A model generated the notes under the pieces. That model worked only from the letters and a program-made list of their open reading frames with translations, made no database searches and was not told where the DNA came from. From the NCBI GenBank assembly GCA_027603945.1, contig JADIIU010000020.1:93151-157150 (forward strand): a stretch of 64,000 nucleotides of DNA, in the 5' to 3' direction. This document shows, in pieces, positions 38,464 through 48,616 of the stretch; within the stretch, counting starts at the first letter, position 1, and every line of letters starts with the position of its first letter. A program made the position numbers and the translations under genes. This DNA comes from Terramyces sp. JEL0728 (lineage: Eukaryota > Chytridiomycota > Chytridiomycetes > Rhizophydiales > Terramycetaceae).

Positions 38464-39253
38464 TTACTTTTTTTTATTCTTTGATTCTAAAGCCTTTGGT
38501 TTCCGCTTGTACTTTTGTTCAATTTGCTCTTTCTGCTTATTACCAACATCATAGCACCAAATAGCGCGTTCAAGTTCTCTTGGTGTAATGCCGATATTCC
38601 TAGCTTCATCCACAATCGTATCGTACAGTAATTTGTACTCTTGCATCGTGTACTGATATTTCTGTTTTGCGACGGTTGCAAACAGTGCTTGATCGGACAT
38701 GAAGGGAATAAAACTATAGATACAAGACAAGATGGCTAGGTTAGCGTATTTTACCAGTGGCAGTCGCAACCCCGATTCCATGCAGCTTGGTAAATTGGTT
38801 TATCGACTGTTTTAGCATATCAAAGTCTAATTTCTCCTCAGATGCTGGATCGCTTAGTTCTTTAATCTCTGGCTCATCAAACAATGTTGGGTTTCTATCC
38901 GCATCCTCTGCACATGTTTCCTTGTCTTTTACTTTGGTAGAATCAATCCAGTTTTCAATAATTTGAAATGCAGCTTTGGATGCTGCGTTGATTTGATCTT
39001 CCGTATTCTGTTCAACTCTCTTTATAAATCCAGGTCTAAACGTTCCATTGAGAAGCTTCCAATGGACAATTGAAACCAAGTCTTCTTTACTCAAAGATAA
39101 CTCTTCCTGCTGGCGAAGCTTTTTTGGAAATGCATCGAACCATTTGGTGTAGTGGTCGAGATTCTGTTTCTGCCTCTTCCTTATCACTGTGTCTGCGGTG
39201 GCAAGGATATCTAGTAATTCTTTTTTTCCCTTGGTAAATATATCGTTTTTCAT
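38464..39253 (-). CDS. Helix-hairpin-helix (HhH)-containing conserved protein of unknown function
   Basis: Spliced length is 256 residues, with one 19-nt intron (38736-38754). The N-terminal region is helical and ends in an acidic loop. The key segment, formed across the intron, is KLHGIGVATATAILSCIYSF followed by IPFMSDQALFA: a helix-hairpin-helix with the G-h-G-x-A-T pattern seen in DNA-glycosylase-like and other HhH proteins. A similar KL-GVGPATAS-IPF-SDE pattern occurs in an uncharacterised eukaryotic family. No glycosylase Lys/Asp pair can be assigned with confidence. DNA binding is an inference. Confidence 0.75.
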
Positions 39254-39478
39254 TCTTGGAAAGAATTTACACCAGTGCTTTCATGCCAAATATAACCATG
39301 TCAGATGATCATACTTGAATAATACTATTTTTCCAAACAATTCTAAAAATCCTTATCGCGGGTAGAATCTGAGGATTTCAGTATAATAAAATGCAGCTAA
39401 AACCATTCATGTAAAACAGGCAGAGTCAGCTTCTATAAAGTGACTGTAGCGAGTGTAAAATTTTTTGCAATCAGAAAA

Positions 39479-40504
39479 ATGTTCAAGTTGCTGCAAATTT
39501 CAAGTAATTAATTTCTAACAATTGAACTGCATACTAGCACTGCATTATATGCGAGATTTCCTGCCCTTCCAACCAGAATTTCCCGTTCAGCATACAGGAA
39601 AACCCAGAGAAAGATTGCTCAACTGAAAGAAAAGTTGGGTGATAAATATAGAATTATTGGAAGAGATAAGAGGCAGTCGCCAATTACAGAAAAATATGCA
39701 CCATCGAGGCAGTCGCAACCACCAAAACCAATTGCCCCAGTCCCGCAATTAAAAGGATTATTGATTGAGAATGGATTGTACAAACCACATCCAATTGTTC
39801 CTGGGAAACTAAAAGAATCCATTCACGAATTAAAAAAGGTTGAAGGATCACAGGTTGAAGAAAAGGTTACAACAAAAAAGTCAATCAGGGAAGCAGTTCA
39901 AATACTGGAAAATAAAAAGGAAGAAACCACATTCTCCACTATTATGGATTTACCAAAAGGAGCTGTTCCATCACCAGTTACAACAAAGGTTGGAGATTCA
40001 GAAATTGAACTAAAGACAGTTCAAGGTCCATTTTACAATTATGGATTAGCTCCAACTGAAGCCGATTTCTTGTTGAATGAAGCTCCAAAAGCCTTATATT
40101 CTGCATCTTTGACTGGACATATACAAGAGAGATCTGAAATGCTGCGTCGTATTTTGGCTATTGAAAATGCGGATTCCAAGTCAGTCAGAAAATTCAACAA
40201 ACTTCGCTCAATTGAATTATTCCAAAGAAAAGCTAATGATACAGGATCAAGCGAGGTCCAAGGTATTCCATGTTAATTTAGCGGCTGTAATGAATGTTAA
40301 AATCGCAGCAATGAGAATGCACATGGAAAAGCACAAGAAAGATACCAGCAGCAAGAGAAAACTTGAAGCTTGGGTTTCAAAACAACGTGGTATCTTGAAA
40401 TATCTCAAAAGAAAAGTAAAATTCATTAACAACAGGATTTGAAAAAGTATGTGGAGGTTTGTGAAGCGCTTGGAATTAATCCCAAAAACATTTCTCCATT
40501 CTAA
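39479..40504 (+). CDS. Mitochondrial ribosomal protein uS15m
   Basis: Spliced length is 311 residues; introns are about 39487-39537 (51 nt), 40263-40281 (19 nt) and 40416-40435 (20 nt). The N terminus (MFNTALYARFPALPTRISRS) is a basic, hydroxylated presequence typical of mitochondrial import. A long divergent extension precedes the conserved S15 core: RKANDTGSSEVQAAVMNVKI, MEKHKKDTSSKRKLEAWVSK and RGILKYLKRKDLKKYVEVC. S15 binds small-subunit rRNA near the central domain. The first intron's 5' site is chosen to give a usable start and presequence and is less certain than the others. Confidence 0.9.
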
Positions 40505-40515
40505 AATAAACTTTA

Positions 40516-41044
40516 TTAGTGACTTGAAATAGCTGTGCTATCTGTTATTGCAGTACTATTTGTTAACACAGTAATCGTTGGAAATAGTCCTGCTTTTTTA
40601 GTTGGAGTTGGGACTGGACCACAAGGAGTATTTGTAGTGCCATTGACATTATTCCAATACACTCCACCACCATTTGTCAATTCTAAGACCCCGTCATCTC
40701 TCAAAACCAAGTAATCCCCCACACAGTACTTTTTAACGCTCCAGAGCAAATAGTTGTTGCCCGCGTACAAGTCTAAGCTCCCATCAAGCGACATTGACAG
40801 GTAGCTGCGCGAGCATTTAAAAGCATTAAGGTCGTAGCCGTCCTTTTTTGTGCCTGTTGTCCATAATTGCGTGTCGCCTAGATTAACCGCCAATTGGCAG
40901 TCCTTTTGCAAAGTTAAAGAATAGGTGTTGTTTGTGGAATAAATTGATTTGCCTGCATTAGTGGTATTAACCTGTACGGAGGAAATGGCCTTTTTCCAAG
41001 ACTCCTGCTGAAACGAGTGTAATTAAGGCTGAATGGATTATCAT
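40516..41044 (-). CDS. Small secreted bulb-type (B-)lectin
   Basis: Spliced length is 169 residues. A 19-nt intron (40953-40971, GTTAATACCACTAATGCAG) joins a signal peptide (MIIHSALITLVSAG) to the lectin domain. Three B-lectin repeats are visible: TLQKDCQLAVNLGDTQLWTT, MSLDGSLDLYAGNNYLLW and LRDDGVLELTNGGGVYW, echoing the QxDxNxVxY mannose-site pattern, although the sites are only partly conserved. Six or so Cys suggest disulfides. The C terminus is Thr/Pro-rich. A secreted or wall-bound carbohydrate-binding role is likely; mannose specificity is not assured. It is convergent with uS15m, with only 11 bp between stops. Confidence 0.82.
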
Positions 41045-41596
41045 CGTGTAAAAGAATTACAGGCGTGTCGCTTATTCGTAAACATTGAGTAATTATATGC
41101 AATAATGAATTTTAAAGTATTTGCTTTTGAAAATAGCAGCTTATGGGTCTCTCAAACGGAAATCAACTGGTTGTTTGGCGTTCCGTTCAGTCGGGATCTT
41201 TCTCTTTGATCTTTGAAATCTCGATGCAAGAATGCGCCGTTGATAGGAAACAATTCGCCTTATCAGTCGCTTCTTTGCGCCATCGTATTATACAAATAAT
41301 GAGATGTTAGGAACACTTAATCTCCATTCGTTGAACCTTTTAAGCAACGATTTGGGTCATTAATTAAGCTCAAAAAGGAAGTAAAGGTCTGTGTGTAGCT
41401 TGGAATTTAGAGAAATTGCTTGCGTAGTTTTCAACCAAACAATCGCCATGACAAGTGCGATATTGCTGTGCGAAACCAGCCTTCTCCAGTAATGTTTAGT
41501 CAATTACAAGTATTTTTGTGTTTGCATTTGTACCACGCTGCGCCGCATTTCCAGCTGGTAAATTAATCCTCGATATTTTCGCTTTTAATTTCACAA
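41045..41596. other. Intergenic spacer, no supported gene
   Basis: This 550-bp spacer lies between the lectin gene (minus) and UGP1 (plus). Short protein-like frames occur on both strands near 41225-41310, but none has a start, a stop and consistent splicing. It probably holds the two promoters. Nothing else was recognised. Confidence 0.45.
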
Positions 41597-43281
41597 ATGT
41601 TCAACGATCCAGAATCTGCAGCTTCTCAAACCCCAATGGATATCCGCCAAGGACATCTCGAACACATGAGGTCATTCTCACTACTCGTATTTATATTTTA
41701 AATTTAGGGGTTCCAAGAATCTACTTCTGCTTCCACTGCTGCTGTAATTAGTTTGGCTAATAATAGACAATGCGAGCAGAGCTTAACAAGATGGTTTCGC
41801 ATATTGACGAACCAGCTTACCAAAAGGCATTTGCATCTGAAATGGGAAGATTCCACGAGTTGTTCTGTCGGTACATGGCAGAACGTAGTAAAAACCAGAA
41901 ATTGCAAGCTATTCCTAACTCTAGAAACTGGGACGAAGTCCAATCACCCTCAGCTGAAACAATCATTCCGTACACCAAGTTGGAGAAAATAAACAGCAAG
42001 GATGCTCTCTCAAAATTAGCTGTTTTAAAGCTAAATGGTGGTTTAGGAACTACCATGGGTTGCGTTGGACCTAAATCCGCCATTGAAGTAAGAGATGGGA
42101 TGACTTTCTTGGATATGACTGTTCGCCAGATCGAAGTAAACATTGTTAATTCCAGTATCTCAACAGCGAAAATGGCGTTGATGTACCGCTCATTCTCATG
42201 AACTCTTTCAATACCGATATTGAGACCAAGCGGTTGATCCAAAAGTATACTGCCCAAGAATTGAATATTATGACTTTTAATCAATCCAGATTTCCTAGAA
42301 TCCAAAAAGACACACACTTGCCAATGGCCAAGGATCATCTTGGCAGACCGAGCGATTGGTACCCACCAGGCACTTTATTTCTAACTTTAGGTCACGGTGA
42401 TTTGTTTGAATCTTTGGCAAACTCTGGCACTTTGGATGCGTTACTTGAACAAGGAAAAGAGTACTTGTTTGTCTCCAATATTGACAACTTGGGAGCTACT
42501 GTTGACGAAAACATTTTGAGCCACCTTGTTCAAAGTGGTGCCGAATTTATTATGGAAGTCACTGATAAAACCAAGGCTGATATCAAGGGTGGTACCTTGA
42601 TTGAATACGAAAACTCTGTCCGACTATTAGAAATCGCCCAAGTCCCTAACGAACACGTACCTGATATTAATTCTAGTTGGAAGACTTTAAATCTATCAAG
42701 AAATTCAAGATTTTCAATACCAACAACTTGTGGGTGAACTTGAAAGCCATCAAGCGAGTAGTAGAAAACCAAGAGTTATCTATGGAAATCATTGTAAACC
42801 ACAAGACTGATGAAAACGGTGAAAAGGTGGTACAGTTGGAAACTGCCGTTGGAGCAGCAATCAAGCACTTTAAGGGAAGTCACGGTATCAATGTGCCTCG
42901 TAGCCGTTTCTTACCAGTCAAGTCTACCTCGGATTTGTTCTTGATTACCTCCGATTTGTATAAATTAAACCACGGGGAATTGATTTTGAACCCAAAGCGG
43001 TTATTCGGGAGTGTGCCACTAGTCAAGCTTGGGGACCACTTTAAAAAGGTGCGATTCATTAACCAAAGGTCAACAATTTCCTCACTCGTTTCCAAGGCCC
43101 ACCACACATTCTTGAACTTGATCATTTAACAGTTACTGGTGATGTTACATTTGGACATGACGTAGTACTTAGTGGGACTGTCATTATCGTTGCCAATTTC
43201 GGAAACAGAATTGACATTCCTTCAGGGGCAATATTGCACGACAAAGTAGTTTCTGGAAACTTGCGTATTCTCGATCATTAA
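41597..43281 (+). CDS. UGP1: UTP-glucose-1-phosphate uridylyltransferase
   Basis: UGP1 makes UDP-glucose for glycogen, wall glucan and glycosylation. Six exons join to 526 residues (introns 41687-41707, 41744-41766, 42136-42155, 42657-42676, 43049-43068). The nucleotide-binding loop [63 protein letters not shown] and [18 protein letters not shown] match eukaryotic UGPs. A C-terminal left-handed beta-helix ([19 protein letters not shown]) follows and normally mediates octamerisation. All junctions restore conserved text. Full length, no oddities. Confidence 0.97.
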
Positions 43282-43349
43282 AAACCGCTTTTATTTAAAT
43301 CTTTTACATTTAAAATCATGACCAAACGTACTCTTGCGCGGTCTGTCAA

Positions 43350-43421
43350 AGTAACGTATGGTGAATTCAAAGAGATGTAGATATCTTGTCAGTGTGACGT
43401 ATGGTGAATTCAAAGGAGGAA
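43350..43421 (+). repeat. Direct repeat, about 18-bp core, two copies
   Basis: The core CGTATGGTGAATTCAAAG occurs at about 43354-43371 and again at about 43398-43415, some 44 bp apart, just downstream of UGP1. A short ORF starting ATGACCAAACG (43318) runs through copy one. A GT...CAG segment between the copies could be spliced so that only one copy remains, yielding a peptide of about 41 residues. Whether this is a gene, a gene remnant or a duplication scar is unclear. Confidence 0.5.
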
Positions 43422-43514
43422 TCACCAACTTTGAACTGCGTTATCGATACTTATTTTCTAGCAACAAACCCAATTCATAATTTGAACGATGAAACCACAT
43501 GTTTATTAACAAAT

Positions 43515-43670
43515 TCAAAGGAGAGCCAATACGACTGCAATTGCTAATCCAGGGGCAGCGTTGGAAATGGCAGAACTTGGGGTCTTGGTTGGAGTGGTTT
43601 CGCAATCTTCAGGAAGGGATGGGCTTGGGGCAGCAGCTACAAAGGCGAGTAATAATGCTAAGAATTTCAT
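43515..43670 (-). CDS. Tiny secreted GPI-type surface peptide (51 residues)
   Basis: This minus-strand ORF has an N-terminal signal peptide (MKFLALLLAFVAAAPS), a short Pro/Thr/Ser-rich middle with one Cys (PSLPEDCETTPTKTPSS), then a small-residue omega-site region (SNAAPG) and a hydrophobic tail (LAIAVVLALL) ending at TGA. This is the minimal design of a GPI-anchored surface peptide; the mature product would be only about 25 residues. A TATA-like CTATAAATAG lies 33 bp upstream of the ATG. It was recognised by reading the strand directly, not by homology. Confidence 0.6.
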   Translation of the reverse strand: MKFLALLLAFVAAAPSPSLPEDCETTPTKTPSSAISNAAPGLAIAVVLALL

Positions 43671-43702
43671 TGTTGTTTGATAATTCCTGATACCGTGCTG
43701 TT

Positions 43703-43712
43703 CTATTTATAG
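43703..43712 (-). promoter_or_regulatory. TATA-like box of the small GPI-type peptide gene
   Basis: Minus-strand CTATAAATAG lies 33 bp before the start codon. Similar elements lie about 20-42 bp before the start codons of the septin (50191-50200) and Ctr (57070-57083) genes, suggesting very short 5' leaders. Confidence 0.5.
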
Positions 43713-44026
43713 CCTTTTTTTAATTTTATCGGAGTCCACCTTGTATTAATTTTGGAAATATTAAAACTGTATATTAAAAATTAGTCTTTAGACAGCATAA
43801 AATTAGATTATTTCGGCTACAGATTAGTCATGTGCCATCTAGCCGATTCTTACAATATTGTCTCGTGTTCTCCTCGTAAGAACAGGTTCACTGCTTCTAA
43901 GGATTAGTAGTTGGATTGGGAAGATAAGCGCCGTCAAAATGCAGGTGCTTCTTACCCTGGCCCAATCTCCGGTAGTTTCACAAATGTCAGAATTAATTTT
44001 AATTTCCCCAATCTCAAAAAGCAAAA

Positions 44027-45832
44027 ATGCAAGTTTGGACTTTTGTTGCACTGATTTCATTTGTCCTTGCATCAACAAATGAAGCAGTAAAAATAGCATA
44101 CGAAGAGGCAGACCCGAAATTATTCAAATTATCTGCAGACAATTTCAAATCTTCAGTAGCAACCGGAAACTGGTTTGTGTTCTACGGAGCCAAATGGTGC
44201 GGGGTATTTAATATTTAATTAAGCATTGTCAAAAATTGACTCCTGAATGGCTTAAACTGCAGGAATATGTAAAGGAAAAAAAGTACAGCGTTAATGTTGC
44301 AAAAATCGAATGTACTATCGATGCCCAACTGTGTGAAAAAATCGACGGATGTAAGTTGTAGTTAACCAGATCCATATATTGAAAAGATTGAGAATGGGGA
44401 GTCAAAGGGAGAAATGGACCGTGAATTAAACAGCTTGATATCCATTGCAAAGTCGTACGAAGCTTCAATATCAAGATTCAACAAGCTGCAAGAGTACATT
44501 GATGAGCAAATCAAGCCAGATTCGTCAATTAACCCAAAGGGCGAATTAGTCTTTTTAACGGATGACTTGTTTACATCAATGACAAACAAGAAACCCTGGC
44601 TGTTGGTATTCTTTGCACCATGGGTAATTACTTTTTAACATAGTGTGGAGTAATTGATTATTAACGACAGCACTGTAAAGAATTGATGCCTGTATTGGAG
44701 CAGCTCGCACCACGATTGAAAAACAAAGTCAATGTTGGCAAAATTGATTGCACTCAACATGGAAGTATCGAAAATTTAACATAGGGATTTGTAAACAATA
44801 CGAAGTTGATGGTTATCCGACAATTTTTTATGCGCAGGAACCTGACACCAGAGTGAGATTCCGAGGAAGCCGACAAGGGCAAGCATTGGAAAACTTTGCG
44901 CTTACATTTGTCAACGAACCATCATTTTCTCCGGTCAAACCAAATGAAATTGGAGATAAAATTAAAAAGAACGAAGTTGCATTGTTTTACGTGTATGACG
45001 ACGAAGAAGATTTGGAAGCTGTCATCAGAGCCAGCAAGCAAGTAAAGACAAAGATTCCATTCTATATTTGTCCTGACAAGAAGGGATTCAAAGACCTTAA
45101 AGTCAAAGGGAATTCGTTGGTTATTGTAAAGGACGGCGGAATTAGCCAGGTAGAATATACAGGTAATAGAGTTTTTACTAGCAAGGTGATTTGAATGATA
45201 AAAACAAAGTCGTTGAATGGATCATGTCCAACAGATTCGCAATGGCTCCAGTTTTGGACGCAGACTCCCAAGAACACTTGATCATGAATGCAGAGTACCT
45301 TGTAATTACTGTTGTTGACCCTGATACTGCTCAAGGTAAAGAAACAATCTTGCACCTGAAGAAAGCTGCCACTGCATGGCATGAAGAAAATCCAACAAAG
45401 ACCAAAGTCCGCTTCACATACATTGATGGCATCAAATTTAGTCACTACACTAAACAAGTATATGGAATCTCTGCTGAAGAGCTACCAAGATTTGTAGTTA
45501 CCAAGCCTCACGACGATTTGTACTGGGATACACATGAATCTGGTGCCCTATACACCGTCAGCAAAGCATCTTACTTTGAAGCACTTGAAGAAGTCCAAAA
45601 TAACACAACTGATGTAAGTAGAGTTTAATCTTAGGCTAAATCCACCAAAGGATATCTTGGCAAATTCTTTTACAACATCAAAACATTCTTTGTTTACATT
45701 ACTTCCAGCTGGTTCAACATTATGATCTCCTGCGCGGTTGCTGCCGGCATGTTCTACTACTTCTGCTGGAGACCTGCAGGCTACCAAAAGCTATCGAGCC
45801 AATTAGACGCAAAGCAAAATAAAAAGGATTGA
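44027..45832 (+). CDS. Membrane-anchored protein disulfide isomerase with two thioredoxin active sites
   Basis: Eight exons join to 553 residues (seven introns of 19-23 nt). Signal peptide MQVWTFVALISFVLAST; first thioredoxin active site KWCGHC (residues about 56-61) split by a 20-nt intron (44204-44223); second active site PWCGHC, in which Cys-Gly is carried by a separate 6-nt exon (44644-44649). Redox-inactive thioredoxin-like domains follow (about 230-470). A C-terminal TM helix (MISCAVAAGMFYYFC) and a Lys-rich cytosolic tail follow, giving a type I ER membrane topology like TMX3. It would form and isomerise disulfides in secreted proteins such as the GH7, lectin and Ctr ectodomain encoded here. 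Confidence 0.93.
44644..44649 (+). other. 6-nt micro-exon of the PDI gene
   Basis: The hexanucleotide TGTGGA (Cys-Gly) is flanked by intron 44624-44643 (GTAATT...CATAG, 20 nt) and intron 44650-44670 (GTAATT...GACAG, 21 nt). Both are phase 0. Joining ...APW to CG to HCKELMP rebuilds the universal WCGHC active site. Any model without the micro-exon loses the nucleophilic Cys. Confidence 0.85.
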
Positions 45833-45848
45833 TAGATCCGTCATCAAT

Positions 45849-46212
45849 TTAGGCCTTTATTTTAATATTATACTTTTTTTGATGCTCGTTCATTTCATCC
45901 TCCTTTTTCTTGTAGTTTGTTCCCAAAGTCTTCATTAATGTAGCGATCCCTTCGTGGTTCTGCTCCAAAAATGGCAAAACTTCCTTTACATTCTTCTTTA
46001 CTAATATCCCACCAATAAGGCGATAACAAGTGCGATCTCCATCAAGTGGTTTGATTGTGTCAATTACCAATGTGTGCTCATCTTTTTCTTGTTCAAGTTC
46101 TCCGATTTTTTGAGCGATTGCTGACAACTCTTGTTTCATTGAATTAAACTAGGTTAGTGAATAGTACTTTTTGTATGATTTCCTGGTCGCTTGGTTTCTT
46201 TTCTGACATCAT
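45849..46212 (-). CDS. Prefoldin subunit 2
   Basis: Spliced length is 114 residues with one 19-nt intron (46149-46167, GTACTATTCACTAACCTAG). Beta-type prefoldin features are complete: N-terminal coiled coil (MKQELSAIAQKIGELEQEKD), HTLVIDTIKPLDGDRTCYRL, IGGILVKKNVKEVLPFLEQN and C-terminal coiled coil ending YNIKI. Prefoldin passes nascent actin and tubulin to CCT. It is convergent with PDI, with 16 bp between stops. Size is normal for the family. Confidence 0.95.
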
Positions 46213-46245
46213 CCCTTTACAGATCAAAAAGTTGGAAAATTGAAA

Positions 46246-47275
46246 ATGCAGCGAGTTCGATTTTATTCCCAACTTCCCACCATATTCAATTCAAAAATAA
46301 AACAGATGCAAAAGAATCGATCCGCACTTAATTCTCTTTCAAAGACTGTTGACTATTTAAAGGATAATGTTGCTGACAGGGTTGCTGATAGAATTTTGGA
46401 TATCAAAAGAGATTTCAACACGGTTCTGGATTTTGGATGTGGAGCTGGACATTTAATTAAATATCTGGATACAGACATGGTGCAAGAAAAGTTAATTCAA
46501 TATGACTCTTGTGAATTGTTGATGAACCGGGATTCAACAAAATATCCTGGTAAGTTTATATAGTGGAACTATGCGCTACTTGAACTGACTAATGGTAGTG
46601 GAGACTGATAAAGTAGTCGGAGATTTGGAGCAGCTGCCATTCGAGAATAATACATTTGATGCTGTTGTATCTTCTATGGCTCTGCATTGGGTGAATGGTA
46701 ACTTGTTACTAATAAGATTTACCAGGGACTCTAGTTCAAATCAACAATTCATTGAAACCGGACGGTGTATTTATTGGGGCAATGTTGGGTGGCGATACAT
46801 TATACGAATTAAGGTAGTTGCCATTAACGATAAGAACTAGTTTGCAATTGGCGGAAACAGAGAGATACGGCGGAATATCACCCCACATTTCTCCGATGGT
46901 TCAGCACCAAGATATTGGGTCGTTGTTGTCCAGGAGTGGATTTGAACTTACCACTGTTGATGTAGATGAAATAACAATCAAGTATCCATCAATGTTTGAG
47001 TTACTCACAGACTTACAGGCAATGGGAGAGTCCAACGCGATGAATTTAATCAACTACACAAGCAAGGATGTGTTTATGGCTGCAAGCGCAATCTATGATT
47101 CAGTTTATGGCGAGCAGGGACATGTTCCTGCTACATTCCAGATTATTTACATGATTGGATGGGTAATTTTGCTTTTATGTAGAAACCGCATTACAGCCAG
47201 CCTAAACCGAAAGAACGTGGATCACAGCAGCACTCTTTCAAGGATTTGGATAGCATCAAGGATATAAAGAAATAA
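46246..47275 (+). CDS. NDUFAF5-like complex I assembly factor (SAM-dependent fold)
   Basis: NDUFAF5 hydroxylates an Arg of NDUFS7 during early complex I assembly in the mitochondrial matrix. The spliced protein has 306 residues; introns are 46550-46598 (49 nt, unusually long), 46698-46716 (19 nt), 46814-46834 and 47163-47182. The N terminus ([14 protein letters not shown]) is a matrix presequence. SAM-fold motifs: [59 protein letters not shown], and the family C terminus [20 protein letters not shown]. Implies that this organism retains complex I, unlike most microsporidia-line parasites. Confidence 0.94.
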
Positions 47276-47324
47276 GCAATAAATCATTATTTAATATTCT
47301 GCATTTAGTTTTGCCAATCAACGG

Positions 47325-48355
47325 ATGAAGTGGCAGGATTTTTTGCAATCAGAAATGGATTTCCTTTCGCACCTGGACGGCACTTCAGCAGTTGGACAGG
47401 ATGATCCTTCAATCTTTGAAATAATAGCGAATGAGAAAATGAATGATTTACTGCTACCTTCTTTTGAATACATACTCACTCAACTTACGCATCAATATTA
47501 TTTTCTGTTCCCGCTACACAAAAGGAGAAAGCTGCTTTATTGTTTATTGATGGCGTGCATTGAATTCAGTTATCTAAAGAGATATGGAGGATCAGTCACA
47601 GAAAACTTTTACGGACTGAAGAGGGAGAGGAAAGGAAGTTTGGGAAACCGACTGATTATTTTCTCCTTGATACAGCTAATATTTGCGCCAGTATATAAGA
47701 CGTATTTAGATGAATATTACAACCAGCTGCTACTTCAGCGGCAATCAAAAACCAGGTTTCAAAAGCTATTTGTTTCCATTTACCCATACCTGCATTTAGC
47801 AACTAGCAGCTGGTCGCTAATCTTAAAGACAATGTACGTATATCAAGTATCCAAAATACACTCGCCTTGGCAGTTAGTTACTGGATTGCGCACTGCAAGG
47901 GTAAATTTGAATGACTATGTAATTATTATTAACATTAGCAAGAATTGGATCGTATGGATGCGGCAAAGAAACGAGAATTCCAGCAGAGTTTGTCCTCGAC
48001 TCGGGGATTTCAGCGATTTTACTTGATATTGAAATACCTTTCGCTAAAGCTGTTCAACTACTTTTCGTTCATTCTCCCTACTGGTATTTTCATGTTTAGA
48101 TTCCTGGAATGGTGGCAGACGAGCAATCCAAAGAAGAATGTACTGCCTATACCGCCTCCACCAACGATTACCAATGAAGATATGGAGATTGGAAAGTGTA
48201 GATTATGCAAAGGTAGTTTTGTTAATCCCGCCATGCTGAATTCGGTAGTTTATTGCTATATTTGCATTCATTCGTATGTCGAAGAAAATGGCAAGTGTCC
48301 GCTGACTAGTGGAAAAGCAATGTCAACTGATATTAGAAAAATATATGATGATTAG
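47325..48355 (+). CDS. PEX12: Peroxisomal RING E3 ligase PEX12
   Basis: Spliced length is 336 residues with one 20-nt intron (47919-47938). The N terminus carries the conserved PSIFEIIANEKMNDLLLPSF. Membrane helices of the PEX2/10/12 retrotranslocation channel follow, and the C terminus holds a degenerate RING (CRLCKGSFVNPAML, YCYICIHSYVEENGKCPLTS) with fewer zinc ligands, as in other PEX12 proteins. With PEX2 and PEX10 it ubiquitinates the import receptor PEX5. Together with the DysF protein it shows that peroxisome biogenesis is retained. Confidence 0.95.
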
Positions 48356-48383
48356 CTCTTTTATTATCCGATAAAAACTGTTT

Positions 48384-48596
48384 GTGTTTCGTCCAGCTGC
48401 GCACAAGACCAAAGACCTTCAAGTTGATGGGAATCCTCGGAAATTGAACGAGCGTATTGGGGATATCCGCAAGAGACCAAAAGTCTATTTCAAAAGAATC
48501 GGAGGCCACAACATGTTTGAGTCTACTGCTTTGCAACCTTTGATAGTTCCCGAGGTTGCACTAGCCGCCACATTGGAATCTGCGGGTACAAAATAG
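48384..48596 (+). CDS. Short coding-looking segment with unclear start
   Basis: An open frame directly after PEX12 reads KTKDLQVDGNPRKLNER, RKRPKVYFKRIGGHNMFEST and ALQPLIVPEVALAATLESAG to a TAG at 48596. Composition is protein-like, but only GTG or a late internal ATG could start it; a frame starting at an ATG overlapping the PEX12 stop is interrupted by one TAA. It may be a small gene with an unresolved first intron. No family was recognised. Confidence 0.35.
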   Translation: MFRPAAHKTKDLQVDGNPRKLNERIGDIRKRPKVYFKRIGGHNMFESTALQPLIVPEVALAATLESAGTK

Positions 48597-48616
48597 GGAA
48601 GAGGAATTCTTCTGTA

